A DNA stretch of 36,281 bases from Eubacterium sp. CAG:274 (GCA_000432155.1 FR888484.1:1-36281); one strand, 5' to 3'; counted from the stretch's first letter, positions 1 through 7,654 are shown. The notes: generated by a model from the letters alone, not told the origin. Translations and numbers: made by a program.

Positions 1-457
1 CTCTTTCCTTAAAGTTGTATATTCCCGTATATGCCGGCAAGTCCTTACTGCCTGTAGTCAAAAGCACATTACCTCGGCTACGATTTACAAGTTTAACAAC
101 TTTTAAAGGGTCTTCTGCTATAAAGCCCTTTTTAATATCTGCTTTTTCTCTAAGAAGTCTGATATATCTAGCATTAGACAAAGTACAAGCCTTTACAATA
201 TTTTCTGTAACCTCTGTTGCATAAGGGTGAGTGGCATCTACAACCATATCCGGAGAAAGTGTGCCTATAATATCTGCCATTTCCATACTTGTCAATCTAC
301 CGGTATGTACAACTAACTTACCGTCTTTAGGCAATACTTCCTTGCCTTGCTCTGTAGCAACAAAAACGTGTATAACAACATTATTCAGTTGTTCCAAACA
401 TTTTTGGCACAACTCTCTACCTTCCGTAGTGCCACCAAATACAATAAGTCTATCCAT
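1..457 (-). CDS. cbiJ: Precorrin-6A / cobalt-precorrin-6A reductase (CobK/CbiJ), 3' end cut by window
   Basis: NAD(P)H-dependent reductase that reduces the corrin macrocycle at the precorrin-6A (or cobalt-precorrin-6A) stage of cobalamin synthesis in the cytoplasm. Reading from the ATG at 457, the protein begins MDRLIVFGGTTEGRELCQ, the N-terminal nucleotide-binding signature of this family (I-x-x-FGGTTEGR). It continues with a DATHPYATEVTENI stretch (the conserved DATHPYA motif) and LLTTGSKDLPAY, also typical. The frame is open for 152 codons to the window edge, about 60% of the usual ~250 residues, so the C-terminus lies outside. The start overlaps the end of cbiH by 8 bases, which indicates translational coupling as the last visible gene of the cobalamin operon. 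Assignment is secure; whether the substrate carries cobalt is inferred from the cbiD and cbiG neighbours. Confidence 0.93.
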   Translation of the reverse strand, partial: MDRLIVFGGTTEGRELCQKCLEQLNNVVIHVFVATEQGKEVLPKDGKLVVHTGRLTSMEMADIIGTLSPDMVVDATHPYATEVTENIVKACTLSNARYIRLLREKADIKKGFIAEDPLKVVKLVNRSRGNVLLTTGSKDLPAYTGIYNFKER

Positions 458-1172
458 TTTTATAACCCCTTGGTGTTACCATTTTTCCATTTATGTTTTT
501 AGTCTGAGAATTACCTATAAAGACTGTCGTAAACATATTTACAGATGTATTTCTAAGGTCTTTAAGAGTAGTTACAACTGCTCTTTCTCCCTCTCTGCCT
601 ATGTTTTCCACATAACCACAAACGGTATTTTCATTTTTATATTTAAGCATTATATCGCAAGCCTTTTGAAGATAATCAGCTCTTTTTTTACTAGAGGGAT
701 TATAGAGAACAACAACCATATCTCCCATTGATGCACCCTCTATTCGTCTTTCTATTAAATCAAAAGGTGTAAGCAAATCACTCATACTGATTACAGCAAA
801 ATCGTGGCTTAAAGGAGCACCTAAAACAGCTCCACCACTAAGGGCTGCCGTCACTCCACTTACTATTTTTATTTCTACATTTGCATTTTCACTAAGCTCA
901 TAAATAAGACTTGCCATTCCATAAACTCCGGCATCTCCACTGGAAATAACAGCTACTTCCTTACCACTTTCAGCTTGTTCAATGGCATACTTGCATCTGT
1001 CAATTTCCTGTTTCATAGGAGTTGTATAGTATTCCTTATGAGGGAAATGGTCCTTTATTAAGTCAACATAGACACCATATCCTACAATAAGGCTACAGCT
1101 TTCAAGAGTATCAAAAGCCTCTTTTGTCATATTTTCAATACTTCCTGAGCCCAAACCTACTACATATAGCAT
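450..1172 (-). CDS. cbiH: Cobalt-precorrin-3B C17-methyltransferase (CbiH/CobJ)
   Basis: SAM-dependent methyltransferase that methylates C17 and drives ring contraction in cobalamin biosynthesis. The 240-residue protein shows the class III (tetrapyrrole) methylase layout: a GLGSG loop at residues 6-10, VGYGVYVDLI near 30-40, TTPMKQEIDRC at 50-60 and the SSGDAGVYGM motif at 77-86. The C-terminal half has VVLYNPSSKKR and the late IGNS motif. I chose the ATG at 1172 rather than one seven codons upstream because AGGAG lies about 7 bases before it; the upstream ATG sits inside the end of the preceding gene without a ribosome-binding site. Length matches the family (~240). It follows the stalk-domain gene by 10 bases and overlaps cbiJ. 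Confidence 0.95.
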   Translation of the reverse strand: MLYVVGLGSGSIENMTKEAFDTLESCSLIVGYGVYVDLIKDHFPHKEYYTTPMKQEIDRCKYAIEQAESGKEVAVISSGDAGVYGMASLIYELSENANVEIKIVSGVTAALSGGAVLGAPLSHDFAVISMSDLLTPFDLIERRIEGASMGDMVVVLYNPSSKKRADYLQKACDIMLKYKNENTVCGYVENIGREGERAVVTTLKDLRNTSVNMFTTVFIGNSQTKNINGKMVTPRGYKNG

Positions 1173-1182
1173 AATTTTTCTC

Positions 1183-1884
1183 CTAAAATTCACTAATTGT
1201 AATTACAACATTCTTTTCTACATCAATGGATAAAACCATTTTCTTATTTTTCTCTCCAGAGTAATAGAGTGATGAATTTTCCTTTAAATCATTAAATCCT
1301 CTTTGCTCCAAAGTCTTCACATAATTTTTAAGCATAGTATCTGTTACCTTGCTCTTGTCATAGGTATAATTTACTATTTTTGTATCACCTGAGTTTGTTA
1401 TGTTGCCAGAACCACTTAAATGCTGTAAATTATACATTTTGCCAAAATCAGGTACAGGAGAAAAACCCTTATAGCTGTCGTCTGTTACCTTTATTGTCTT
1501 TGACCCAGAGTTCCAATCCACCTTTAAGCCCATATTTTCGCTAACAAACCTTAAAGGTATCATTGTTGCACCATTTATAATCTTTGGAGCAACTGTAAGG
1601 GGAACTATTTTGTTATCTACATAGGCTGTATTTGAACCTATAACCATTTTTACTGTTGATGCACCAAGAGAGGCTACAACTGTTTCAGACTCTTTGTCCC
1701 AATCTACAGTAGCACCCAACTTTTCCAAAAGTCCTCTAACTGGTACAAGTGTTGCTCCATTTTCCACAACAGGTGGCTGTGAAAAATTAACTTTACTATT
1801 ATTTACATAAACAGCTATTCCTGAAGCAAAAGTGTTTACGCACATTATTCCTGTAAGACATATAACGGATAATATTTTTTTCAT
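1183..1884 (-). CDS. Secreted copper-amine-oxidase N-terminal-like (stalk domain) protein
   Basis: A 233-residue exported protein. Residues 1-20 form a signal peptide (MKKILSVICLTGIMCVNTFA). Residues ~22-135 carry the duplicated stalk-domain pattern common in clostridial surface proteins: VNNSKVNFSQPPVVENGATLVPVRGLLEKLG, in which hydrophobic, P-V-R and W-D positions repeat, then APKIINGATMIPLRFVSENMG and a VDWNSGSKTIKV end. The remaining ~95 residues are not recognised. No copper ligands or enzymatic residues are evident, since only the N-terminal stalk domain is shared with copper amine oxidases. It sits between cbiG and cbiH in the same direction, but has its own good promoter at the end of cbiG, so it may be regulated separately. 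A role in cobalamin synthesis or uptake is not supported by the sequence; cell-wall association is inference. Start has AGGAGG 10 bases upstream. Confidence 0.85.
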   Translation of the reverse strand: MKKILSVICLTGIMCVNTFASGIAVYVNNSKVNFSQPPVVENGATLVPVRGLLEKLGATVDWDKESETVVASLGASTVKMVIGSNTAYVDNKIVPLTVAPKIINGATMIPLRFVSENMGLKVDWNSGSKTIKVTDDSYKGFSPVPDFGKMYNLQHLSGSGNITNSGDTKIVNYTYDKSKVTDTMLKNYVKTLEQRGFNDLKENSSLYYSGEKNKKMVLSIDVEKNVVITISEF

Positions 1885-1929
1885 AGCTAAAATACCTCCT
1901 ATAAAAACTCACAATTTACGATAAATTTC

Positions 1930-1958
1930 ATTATATCACTATTAATTTTCATTTTCAA
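1930..1958 (-). promoter_or_regulatory. Promoter for stalk-domain gene inside cobalamin operon
   Basis: On the minus strand TTGAAA (1958-1953), exactly 17 bases, then TATAAT (1935-1930). The -35 lies inside the last codons of cbiG. It would start transcription roughly 40 bases before the stalk-domain ATG and could also serve cbiH and cbiJ. Confidence 0.6.
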
Positions 1959-2916
1959 CACCCACAGCTATAGTGACACCATTACAGCTTTGCTTTTTCA
2001 CTATTAGCTTTCCTCCACCAGCTACCACTGCTCTTTCGCAAACGCAGTCAGTACCTACTGTTCGGAAGACAAAATCCGAATGAGAAAATTCTCCCTTTTG
2101 ACTATTTAGTGTTTTTTTGTCAAATATTTCTAGTTTCACATTGTATTTTTTTGATAACTCAACTATGGCTTTTTCATTCTTTTTAATATCAATAGTTCCT
2201 ATCTTCAAAATAGCCTTTTCTGAAAGACTATTTTCCTCAAACACTGTTCTTAAAAAACTCTCTACATTTTCTACTGGAGTATCTTTCTTACAGCCTATGC
2301 CTACTACAAGAGATTTTTTATAAAGTTTTAGTGTATTTTCAAAGGGTTCTATTGTTTTATAGGTTACATATACACCTATTTTTTCAACTGTTTGAACAAA
2401 GTCCTTAGGTATTTCATTATTGAAATCACTTTTAAAGGCTACTTTTTCTCCATTTAAGAGCTGTGCCGAAACCTCTTTAGCCATTTTCATACTATCTATT
2501 TCAAGGCTATTTTCCTTAGCATAGTTATCAATAGCTATAATACCATTTACATCTGTAGCTGTAGTTATAACAGCCTGTCCACCCAATATTTCTGCCACAT
2601 TTTCAGCAAGTTCATTAGCTCCACCTAAGTGACCAGACAAAAGTGAAATAGCAAACTTGCCATCTTCATCACACACTACAACTGCAAAATCTTCTTTTTT
2701 ATTTTTCACAAAAGGAGCAATAGTTCTAACGGCAATACCACAGGCACAAATAAAAACCAACTTACTATATTGAACTATTTTCTCTCTTAATTCTGCTACA
2801 TTTTTAAAGGGAATATCCCCTTTTTCAGCATATTTATAAAACACAAGTCTGTCTACATTTTTCAGCTTTGTTCCAGTATTTCTAGCCTTTGCCGTAAAGA
2901 CAATAACAGCCGCCAT
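1942..2916 (-). CDS. cbiG: Cobalt-precorrin-5A hydrolase (CbiG)
   Basis: Opens the delta-lactone ring of cobalt-precorrin-5A and releases the C20 fragment as acetaldehyde. It is a hallmark of the anaerobic, cobalt-early cobalamin pathway. The 324-residue protein has the N-terminal CbiG region with FICACGIAVRTIAPFV followed by VVCDEDGKFAISLLSGHLGGANELA and an ATDVNG stretch, all highly characteristic. The C-terminal CbiG domain carries VVGIGCKKDTP and ends with AVVAGGGKLIVKKQS. The ATG at 2916 is preferred over one 13 codons upstream because AGGAAG sits about 7 bases before it and the product then starts MAAVIVFTAKA, as family members do. Only 4 bases separate it from the cbiF stop. Length is close to the usual ~330-350 residues. 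Confidence 0.95.
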   Translation of the reverse strand: MAAVIVFTAKARNTGTKLKNVDRLVFYKYAEKGDIPFKNVAELREKIVQYSKLVFICACGIAVRTIAPFVKNKKEDFAVVVCDEDGKFAISLLSGHLGGANELAENVAEILGGQAVITTATDVNGIIAIDNYAKENSLEIDSMKMAKEVSAQLLNGEKVAFKSDFNNEIPKDFVQTVEKIGVYVTYKTIEPFENTLKLYKKSLVVGIGCKKDTPVENVESFLRTVFEENSLSEKAILKIGTIDIKKNEKAIVELSKKYNVKLEIFDKKTLNSQKGEFSHSDFVFRTVGTDCVCERAVVAGGGKLIVKKQSCNGVTIAVGVENEN

Positions 2917-2920
2917 TATA

Positions 2921-3658
2921 TCACTTCCTGTATTCTGTTTTGAAGTTTTTATCATAGAGTTTACTTAACTCGTAATCGCTACCAAGAACATCGCCTACAA
3001 CAATAAGAGCAGTTTTTGTAATATTATTTTCCTTTGCCATATCAGAAAGGTTTAAAAGCTGACCTCTTACAACCTTTTCATCGCTCCAAGTAGCCTTATA
3101 AACTATGGCACAAGGTGTATTTTCACTATAGCCACCCTCTATTAAGTCCCTTTGAACCTTTTCTGTAAGAGAAGCACTTAAAAATATAACCATTGTAGCT
3201 TTATGAACAGCCAATTCTTTAAGACTTTGACCCTTAGGTACTGGAGTCCTGCCCTCACATCTAGTAATAATTACACTTTGGGAAACATTAGGAAGTGTAT
3301 ATTCTGTCTTTAATGCTGAAGCTGCACCACAAAAGCTACTTACACCGGCACAATAGTCGTACTGAATATTTAATTCATCAAGTATATCCATTTGCTCCCT
3401 TATTGCACCAAAAATGCAAGGGTCCCCTGTGTGAAGTCGAACAATATCCTTGTCCGGATTTTCCTTATACACCTGTGCTACCTGCTCTAAATCCATATAA
3501 GCTGAATTATATTTTTCAGCCTGTGGGCAATAATCCAAAAGCTCTGTATTTATAAGTGAACCTGTGTATATAACTATATCTGCACTTTTCAAAAGTCTTG
3601 CACCCTTTACTGTAATAAGTTCTGGGTCTCCTGAACCTGCTCCTACAAAATGTACCAT
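2921..3658 (-). CDS. cbiF: Cobalt-precorrin-4 C11-methyltransferase (CbiF/CobM)
   Basis: SAM-dependent methyltransferase that methylates C11 of (cobalt-)precorrin-4. The 245 residues show the class III methylase signatures: GAGSGDPELIT at residues 6-16, ADIVIYTGSLIN at 26-37, and RLHTGDPCIFGAIREQ at 74-89, followed by CAGVSSFCGAASALKTEYTLP, specific to this subfamily. EGRTPVP and the IVYKATW motif complete it. Length matches the family. Its ATG overlaps the cbiD stop codon by one base (TAATG), giving tight translational coupling, and cbiG follows after 4 bases. Confidence 0.96.
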   Translation of the reverse strand: MVHFVGAGSGDPELITVKGARLLKSADIVIYTGSLINTELLDYCPQAEKYNSAYMDLEQVAQVYKENPDKDIVRLHTGDPCIFGAIREQMDILDELNIQYDYCAGVSSFCGAASALKTEYTLPNVSQSVIITRCEGRTPVPKGQSLKELAVHKATMVIFLSASLTEKVQRDLIEGGYSENTPCAIVYKATWSDEKVVRGQLLNLSDMAKENNITKTALIVVGDVLGSDYELSKLYDKNFKTEYRK

Positions 3659-4773
3659 TACTTCAACTCCTTTAGTATTTCATCTGCACCTGCTGTTTTA
3701 CCTAGTATTCCGTATTTATTAGAAAAAACTATAGCCTCTGCCGGCATTTCGCCACTTCTTTTGTTAATATAAAAATATATTTTCTCCATAAGTAGCTCCA
3801 TTGTTTTTTCCAAAAAGCCTCTTTCTTTCAATATATCAATAGCATCATCAGTTGTAACAGCTTTTGCTACTTCTTTCAGCGTTTCCAAATCTGCTCCAAC
3901 CCTTAGCCCACAAGTTACAATGGTTTCTATTCTACCATCGGCATTATGGGAATGGGTATTCATAATACCACAGCCTAATTTTGCAAATTTCCCTATATGA
4001 CCAATAAGCAATATTTTTTTGCAATTATTTTCAACACAACAATCAATGGAAAAGCCTATAAAATTACTAGACTTGACCATATATTTTTCTTTCAGTCCAT
4101 AGTTTTTAAAGGCAAAAACCTCCCCATAATTTCCTGGTGTAAGTACAAGGACATCACTATTTTGCCTTTTCATTGATATTTCAAGTTTTATAGTTTCTTT
4201 TAAAGCATCATCACTCATAGGTCGAACTATTCCTGTAGTGCCTAGTATTGAAATACCACCTACAATACCCAGTTGGGGATTCATAGTCTTTTTAGCTATT
4301 TCCTCGCCATCTGGTGCAAAAACAGTAGCTTTAAGTCCACCATAGTATTCGAAATTATCTGCTACTTCTCTTAAATTTTCTTCAATGCTCTTTCTAGGAA
4401 CAGAATTAATTGCTGCTGCTCCAACAGGCTGGTCCAATCCCTTTTGTGTAACCCTGCCTATGCCTTTTCCTCCGTCTACAACAAAACCCTTTGATATTTT
4501 TTCCACCTTAGTGTAAATAAGCATACCAGATGTTACATCAGGGTCATCGCCACTATATTTTTCAATAGCACAAAGGGCATAATTTTCTGTTATTTCCTGT
4601 TGTTTCAGTTGAAAAATCACTTTTTCTCCAGAGGGTGTAATATATTCAATTTCAGAAATTTTATTTTGTGACAACAACATATATGCTGATGCCTTTGCTC
4701 CGGCAGAAGCACAAGAGCCTGTTGTGTAGCCACATTTCAGCATTTTGTTATATGCGTATACAGTTTCTGCCAA
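3658..4773 (-). CDS. cbiD: Cobalt-precorrin-5B C1-methyltransferase (CbiD)
   Basis: Methylates C1 of cobalt-precorrin-5B using SAM and is specific to the anaerobic cobalamin pathway. The CbiD signature CGYTTGSCASAGAKA lies at residues 14-28. Further matches are GIGRVTQKGLDQPVGAAAIN, MNPQLGIVGGISILGTTG and LLIGHIGKFAKLGCGIMNTH, all strongly conserved. I place the start at a TTG (4773-4771): AGGAGGT lies 7 bases before it, whereas the ATG seven codons further upstream overlaps the region just before that ribosome-binding site and has none of its own. The protein is then 371 residues, normal for CbiD. It is the first gene of the operon and is divergent from the kinase gene at 4909. Confidence 0.95.
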   Translation of the reverse strand: MAETVYAYNKMLKCGYTTGSCASAGAKASAYMLLSQNKISEIEYITPSGEKVIFQLKQQEITENYALCAIEKYSGDDPDVTSGMLIYTKVEKISKGFVVDGGKGIGRVTQKGLDQPVGAAAINSVPRKSIEENLREVADNFEYYGGLKATVFAPDGEEIAKKTMNPQLGIVGGISILGTTGIVRPMSDDALKETIKLEISMKRQNSDVLVLTPGNYGEVFAFKNYGLKEKYMVKSSNFIGFSIDCCVENNCKKILLIGHIGKFAKLGCGIMNTHSHNADGRIETIVTCGLRVGADLETLKEVAKAVTTDDAIDILKERGFLEKTMELLMEKIYFYINKRSGEMPAEAIVFSNKYGILGKTAGADEILKELK

Positions 4774-4802
4774 GTTTACACCTCCTAAAAACATCTTATT
4801 TC

Positions 4803-4831
4803 ATTTTAGTATAATAAATATGTAAAGTCAA
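4803..4831 (-). promoter_or_regulatory. Promoter of the cbiD operon
   Basis: Minus strand: TTGACT (4831-4826), 17-base spacer, TAAAAT (4808-4803), a near-consensus sigma-A promoter about 30 bases upstream of cbiD. The leader is too short for a cobalamin riboswitch (about 200 nt). Confidence 0.7.
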
Positions 4832-4851
4832 ACAATATAGATGAATTTTTA

Positions 4852-4880
4852 TTGCCAATTAATAAGCAATATGGTAGTAT
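4852..4880 (+). promoter_or_regulatory. Probable promoter of the APH-fold kinase gene
   Basis: TTGCCA, 17 bases, TAGTAT. The -10 is imperfect (4 of 6), but spacing and position (29 bases before the ATG) fit. Confidence 0.45.
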
Positions 4881-4908
4881 AAACATAAAATTTTACAGGT
4901 GATGAAAA

Positions 4909-5844
4909 ATGTTTGAAAATATAGAAAATTTGAATAAAACAGCCTCTATAGCAGTAAGTGCTTTTGGAGTAGAGGGGAAAGCAGTTTTTGTGCAAATAAG
5001 TGAAAATGCTACCTACTTTATTTGTCAAAGCAACAAGCCTAAATATACCCTTAGAATATGCCGACCTAACTACCACACTTTTGAGGAGCTGGAAAGTGAA
5101 ATACAATGGCTATTAAACATTGACGATGTAAATATATGTAAGCCCATTTCAGAAAATGGGGAATATGTCAAAAAAATAAACGACTGTTATTGCACTATGT
5201 ACAAATACATTGAGGGTATGGCTGATATAGAAATAGAGGGTAACGAAAACCTATATATAGAAATAGGGCGAATTGCCGGACTTTTACACAAAAATACTAT
5301 CGAAAAACCTTTTAAGGCTGTGCGACCTAAGTGGTCAATGGAAAATCTTATAGGTAAAAACGGGCTTTGGGGAGACTGGCGAAAGACAACTGTTTTAAAC
5401 AGTCAACAAAAAGACATTATTGAAAAGGCTTGCAACAAAATATATAAAAAAGTTGCAAATTACAAAACTGATAAATACGGACTTATACACATTGATTTAA
5501 GACTTACAAACATAATTGTGGGTAAAACTACTGGCGTAATAGATTTTGATGATTGTGGCTATGGATATTTTATGCAGGATTTGGCATCTAGTGTCAGTTT
5601 TCTTGAAAACAGCCCTCAGTTATCCACATTAATTGAAAATTGGTATAAGGGCTATGAAGAAGTTATGCCTTTAGACAGTAAAGATAAGGAAATGGCTAAA
5701 ACTTTTATGTTGGCTCGACAAATTCAGTTACTTGCTTGGGTAACAAGTCACAGTAAAAGCACTTATGTTCAAGGTATTGATAAAGATTTTCCATTAAAAT
5801 GTTTTATTAATGCTGAAAAATATTTAAAATACGGAGATTTTTAA
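4909..5844 (+). CDS. Aminoglycoside phosphotransferase (APH)-fold kinase
   Basis: A 311-residue cytoplasmic kinase of the APH/choline kinase fold. The catalytic loop HIDLRLTN (H194, D196, N201) and the metal-binding segment VIDFDDCGYGYFMQDLASS (D212-D215) are intact. An N-terminal lobe with KYTLRICRP supplies a plausible ATP-contact Arg/Lys strand. The arrangement HxDLRLxN followed by DFDDxGxG and a helical C-terminus resembles small-molecule or Ser/Thr kinases such as the SrkA (YihE)/homoserine-kinase-type group more than drug-resistance enzymes, so resistance should not be assumed. The substrate cannot be told. The ATG follows AGGTGATG. The gene is monocistronic: divergent from cbiD, with a strong terminator 14 bases after the stop. 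Confidence 0.85.
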   Translation: MFENIENLNKTASIAVSAFGVEGKAVFVQISENATYFICQSNKPKYTLRICRPNYHTFEELESEIQWLLNIDDVNICKPISENGEYVKKINDCYCTMYKYIEGMADIEIEGNENLYIEIGRIAGLLHKNTIEKPFKAVRPKWSMENLIGKNGLWGDWRKTTVLNSQQKDIIEKACNKIYKKVANYKTDKYGLIHIDLRLTNIIVGKTTGVIDFDDCGYGYFMQDLASSVSFLENSPQLSTLIENWYKGYEEVMPLDSKDKEMAKTFMLARQIQLLAWVTSHSKSTYVQGIDKDFPLKCFINAEKYLKYGDF

Positions 5845-5857
5845 TAATAGGGTATGC

Positions 5858-5889
5858 AAAAAAGCTGTCGTTTTCACGACAGCTTTTTT
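5858..5889. terminator. Bidirectional intrinsic terminator after the kinase gene
   Basis: A perfect 14-base-pair inverted repeat (5858-5871 with 5876-5889) around the GCTGTCGT core, with a 4-base TTTC loop and A/T tracts on both sides. It terminates the plus-strand kinase gene and would also stop minus-strand read-through. Confidence 0.9.
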
Positions 5890-6019
5890 GACAAAGAAAA
5901 AAACAACCAGCGAACGGTTGTTTTTTTCTAAAGAGAAGGTATTTTTATGGGGTTTACAGTTTAATAACATATGAGGGATGTATAAACTGTAATGTGAAAA
6001 TATTTAGGGGTTTTTCACA
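5890..6019 (-). ncRNA. Candidate small RNA with C-rich loops (about 125 nt)
   Basis: No reading frame occupies this stretch, yet on the minus strand it has everything a small RNA needs. There is an extended -10 promoter (TGCTATAAT, 6034-6026) and predicted start near 6019. Stem 1 is 8 base pairs (6019-6012 with 6000-5993). Stem 2 is a perfect 10 base pairs that directly abuts it (5992-5983 with 5963-5954). A single-stranded linker follows, then a strong terminator hairpin (5929-5916 with 5908-5895) with a U tract. Every unpaired segment is C-rich: ACCCC in loop 1, CCCUC in loop 2, ACCCC and ACCUUCUC in the linker. Such C-rich unpaired motifs are how Firmicutes sRNAs like RsaE pair with Shine-Dalgarno sequences. 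The family is not recognised; this is inference from structure. An alternative is an untranslated regulatory leader with no downstream gene, which is less likely. Confidence 0.6.
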
Positions 6020-6025
6020 ATGCTT

Positions 6026-6034
6026 ATTATAGCA
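6026..6034 (-). promoter_or_regulatory. Extended -10 promoter for the candidate small RNA
   Basis: Minus strand TGC followed by consensus TATAAT. No good -35 lies at 16-18 bases, as is usual for extended -10 promoters. Confidence 0.5.
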
Positions 6035-6160
6035 AACAAGTCAAAAAAAGTGTTCACAAATATAAAAAAAATTATCATATTTTTTCTGTCTAATTTACAC
6101 AAAATTCGTAAAAAAACAATGTTTTTACAGAAAAATTTGACATTTTTTAACATTTTTCTT

Positions 6161-6700
6161 TTAGCTCTCTAAGTCCTGTAAACAAAGGTATAAATGAGTA
6201 TCTCCATCTATTTCCTTTCCACTAATTACAGATTTTCTTTCATCATCATTTAATGATGCCACAGGAGTAGAAGTTACTTCCTTTAAAACGCCACTATCTT
6301 TATAATAAACTGCAACATAGCCGTCTTTTTCTCCCAGTACATAATGCTGAGAACTTCTTCCTCTTTCTGACCTATTAAATACAACTCTTAATGGACTAAA
6401 CTCGTCCATTTGCCAAGAGGGATAAGCCGATTCCATTCTATCTCTTTGCCAGCCATACATATAAACTGGGGCAATAACCTCTCTGGTATCACTAAATCCG
6501 TCTTCATAATTTGATACAAAGGTCAATACCGTATTTCTTCCCACACTATTTCCAGTATCTGATTTTACTTCCAAAGTTTCTCCTATAAAAAGAGAATTAT
6601 TATCCTTTGCTATTTCCAAATTATATACCCATATTCCGGCAGACACAGCCGAGCAAAGGGCAACAAGAACTATTAACCAAATAATAGTTTTCTTTTTCAT
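6161..6700 (-). CDS. Membrane-anchored protein with BofC C-terminal-like domain
   Basis: A 179-residue protein with an N-terminal signal anchor (residues ~5-25, IIWLIVLVALCSAVSAGIWV) and the rest outside. The C-terminal ~65 residues, with VLGEKDGYVAVYYKDSG, LKEVTSTPVASL and a final DGDTHLYLCLQDLES, resemble the BofC C-terminal domain seen in clostridial secreted proteins (an x-x-GYxAVY strand, K-E-V-T-x-x-P-x-x-x-L, then a helix). BofC in Bacillus is a forespore-expressed regulator of sigma-K signalling; equivalence is not shown here. The middle, with YEDGFSDTREVIAPVYMYGW, is not recognised. It has a possible promoter immediately upstream and appears monocistronic, downstream of the AraC gene's terminator. 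Family placement is moderate. Confidence 0.6.
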   Translation of the reverse strand: MKKKTIIWLIVLVALCSAVSAGIWVYNLEIAKDNNSLFIGETLEVKSDTGNSVGRNTVLTFVSNYEDGFSDTREVIAPVYMYGWQRDRMESAYPSWQMDEFSPLRVVFNRSERGRSSQHYVLGEKDGYVAVYYKDSGVLKEVTSTPVASLNDDERKSVISGKEIDGDTHLYLCLQDLES

Positions 6701-6718
6701 AAAACCACCTCTAAAGAA

Positions 6719-6747
6719 TTATTAACACTTTAGAGAAAAATATACAA
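6719..6747 (-). promoter_or_regulatory. Possible promoter of the BofC-like gene
   Basis: Minus strand TTGTAT, 17-base spacer, TAATAA. It directly follows the upstream terminator and lies about 20 bases before the ATG. The -10 is imperfect. Confidence 0.4.
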
Positions 6748-6780
6748 AAATCCCCTAAAACATTTTACTGTTTCAGGGGA
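6746..6780 (-). terminator. Terminator of the AraC-family gene
   Basis: Arms 6751-6762 and 6769-6780 (TCCCCT against AGGGGA, with one G-U pair near the loop) form a 12-base-pair stem. On the minus strand it is followed by a run of five T at 6750-6746. It begins 8 bases after the regulator's stop. Confidence 0.8.
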
Positions 6781-6788
6781 CAAATTAC

Positions 6789-7619
6789 CTATACATATTC
6801 CTGTCTTTTTCTGTACTGTAAAGGAGAAACTCCCTTTATTCTCTTAAATACATCGCCAAAGTAATTACTATCGTTAAAACCACTACTATAGGCAATTTCA
6901 GTAATAGAAAAACCTGTATTTAAAAGCATATCGCAGGCGTGCTTTATTCTCAAGGCAAGGAGATACTCCTTAAAGCCAAAGCCTGTTGTTTCCTTAAACT
7001 TCTTAGAAAAATATGTATCACTCATATTAACATAAGATGCCACATCTTTTAATGTAACATTTTCCTTATAATGTTCTACAATATAACTTGCTGCCTTTTG
7101 TATAACCTTATCTACACCCTTTAAATCCTGTGGAACAGCAAATGTAGCTGCTCTTTTAAGTCTGAGATAGCTTACTAATATAAGTCCTACAAAATTTCTA
7201 ATCTGTATAGAATTAAATTCGTCATTGGTATTAAGACAATCCCCAATACCATTCATACAGACCTCTACATCTTTTCTTCTGTTAAGAGGTACATTAACTA
7301 CACCTGTTTCCATCATCTGGTTAAACTTTTCTTCGCCAAATGTTTCTACAAAAGGTGCTATACATTCATCTGTAAAACGGATACAAATTCGTTCAAAATC
7401 CTTATCTGAGCCTTGTGTAACATGGTGCATTGCATTTTTAGGAATAAGCATTAAATCTCCCTTATTGAGATTATACAAATTACCGTCAGCAAAAATACGC
7501 CTACTGCCACTTAATAAATAATAAAATTCATATACGGAGTGATAATGTTCCTCACTACCATAAGATGCCTCTTGCTTTCTCCTTGAATAAACAACAGGGT
7601 CTGCACTACTAATATACAT
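6789..7619 (-). CDS. AraC-family transcriptional regulator with N-terminal cupin
   Basis: A 276-residue one-component regulator. The N-terminal half is a cupin sensor domain (EHYHSVYEFYYLLSG, then DLMLIPKNAMHHV), which typically binds a sugar or other small ligand. The C-terminal ~100 residues carry the two AraC helix-turn-helix units: VTLKDVASYVNMSDTYFSKKFKE and the second with ITEIAYSSGFNDSNYFGDVFKR, ending in GVSPLQYRK. Full length. It has a consensus promoter upstream and its own terminator. No carbohydrate-use genes adjoin it, so the target cannot be inferred from context; it may act elsewhere. The start is preceded by a weak ribosome-binding site (GGTGAAG). Confidence 0.93.
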   Translation of the reverse strand: MYISSADPVVYSRRKQEASYGSEEHYHSVYEFYYLLSGSRRIFADGNLYNLNKGDLMLIPKNAMHHVTQGSDKDFERICIRFTDECIAPFVETFGEEKFNQMMETGVVNVPLNRRKDVEVCMNGIGDCLNTNDEFNSIQIRNFVGLILVSYLRLKRAATFAVPQDLKGVDKVIQKAASYIVEHYKENVTLKDVASYVNMSDTYFSKKFKETTGFGFKEYLLALRIKHACDMLLNTGFSITEIAYSSGFNDSNYFGDVFKRIKGVSPLQYRKRQEYV

Positions 7620-7654
7620 TTTTCTTCACCATCCAACAAAAAATCTGTACTTTT

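Noticed and set aside
231..731. Plus-strand reading frame
   Set aside because: It lies fully antisense to cbiH and cbiJ, whose family signatures are clear.
4774..4908. Cobalamin riboswitch
   Set aside because: Too short and no B12-box-like sequence. The promoter is 30 bases from the start.
4909..5844. Aminoglycoside resistance gene
   Set aside because: The fold is APH-like, but this superfamily mostly holds other kinases and no resistance-specific features or mobile context are seen.
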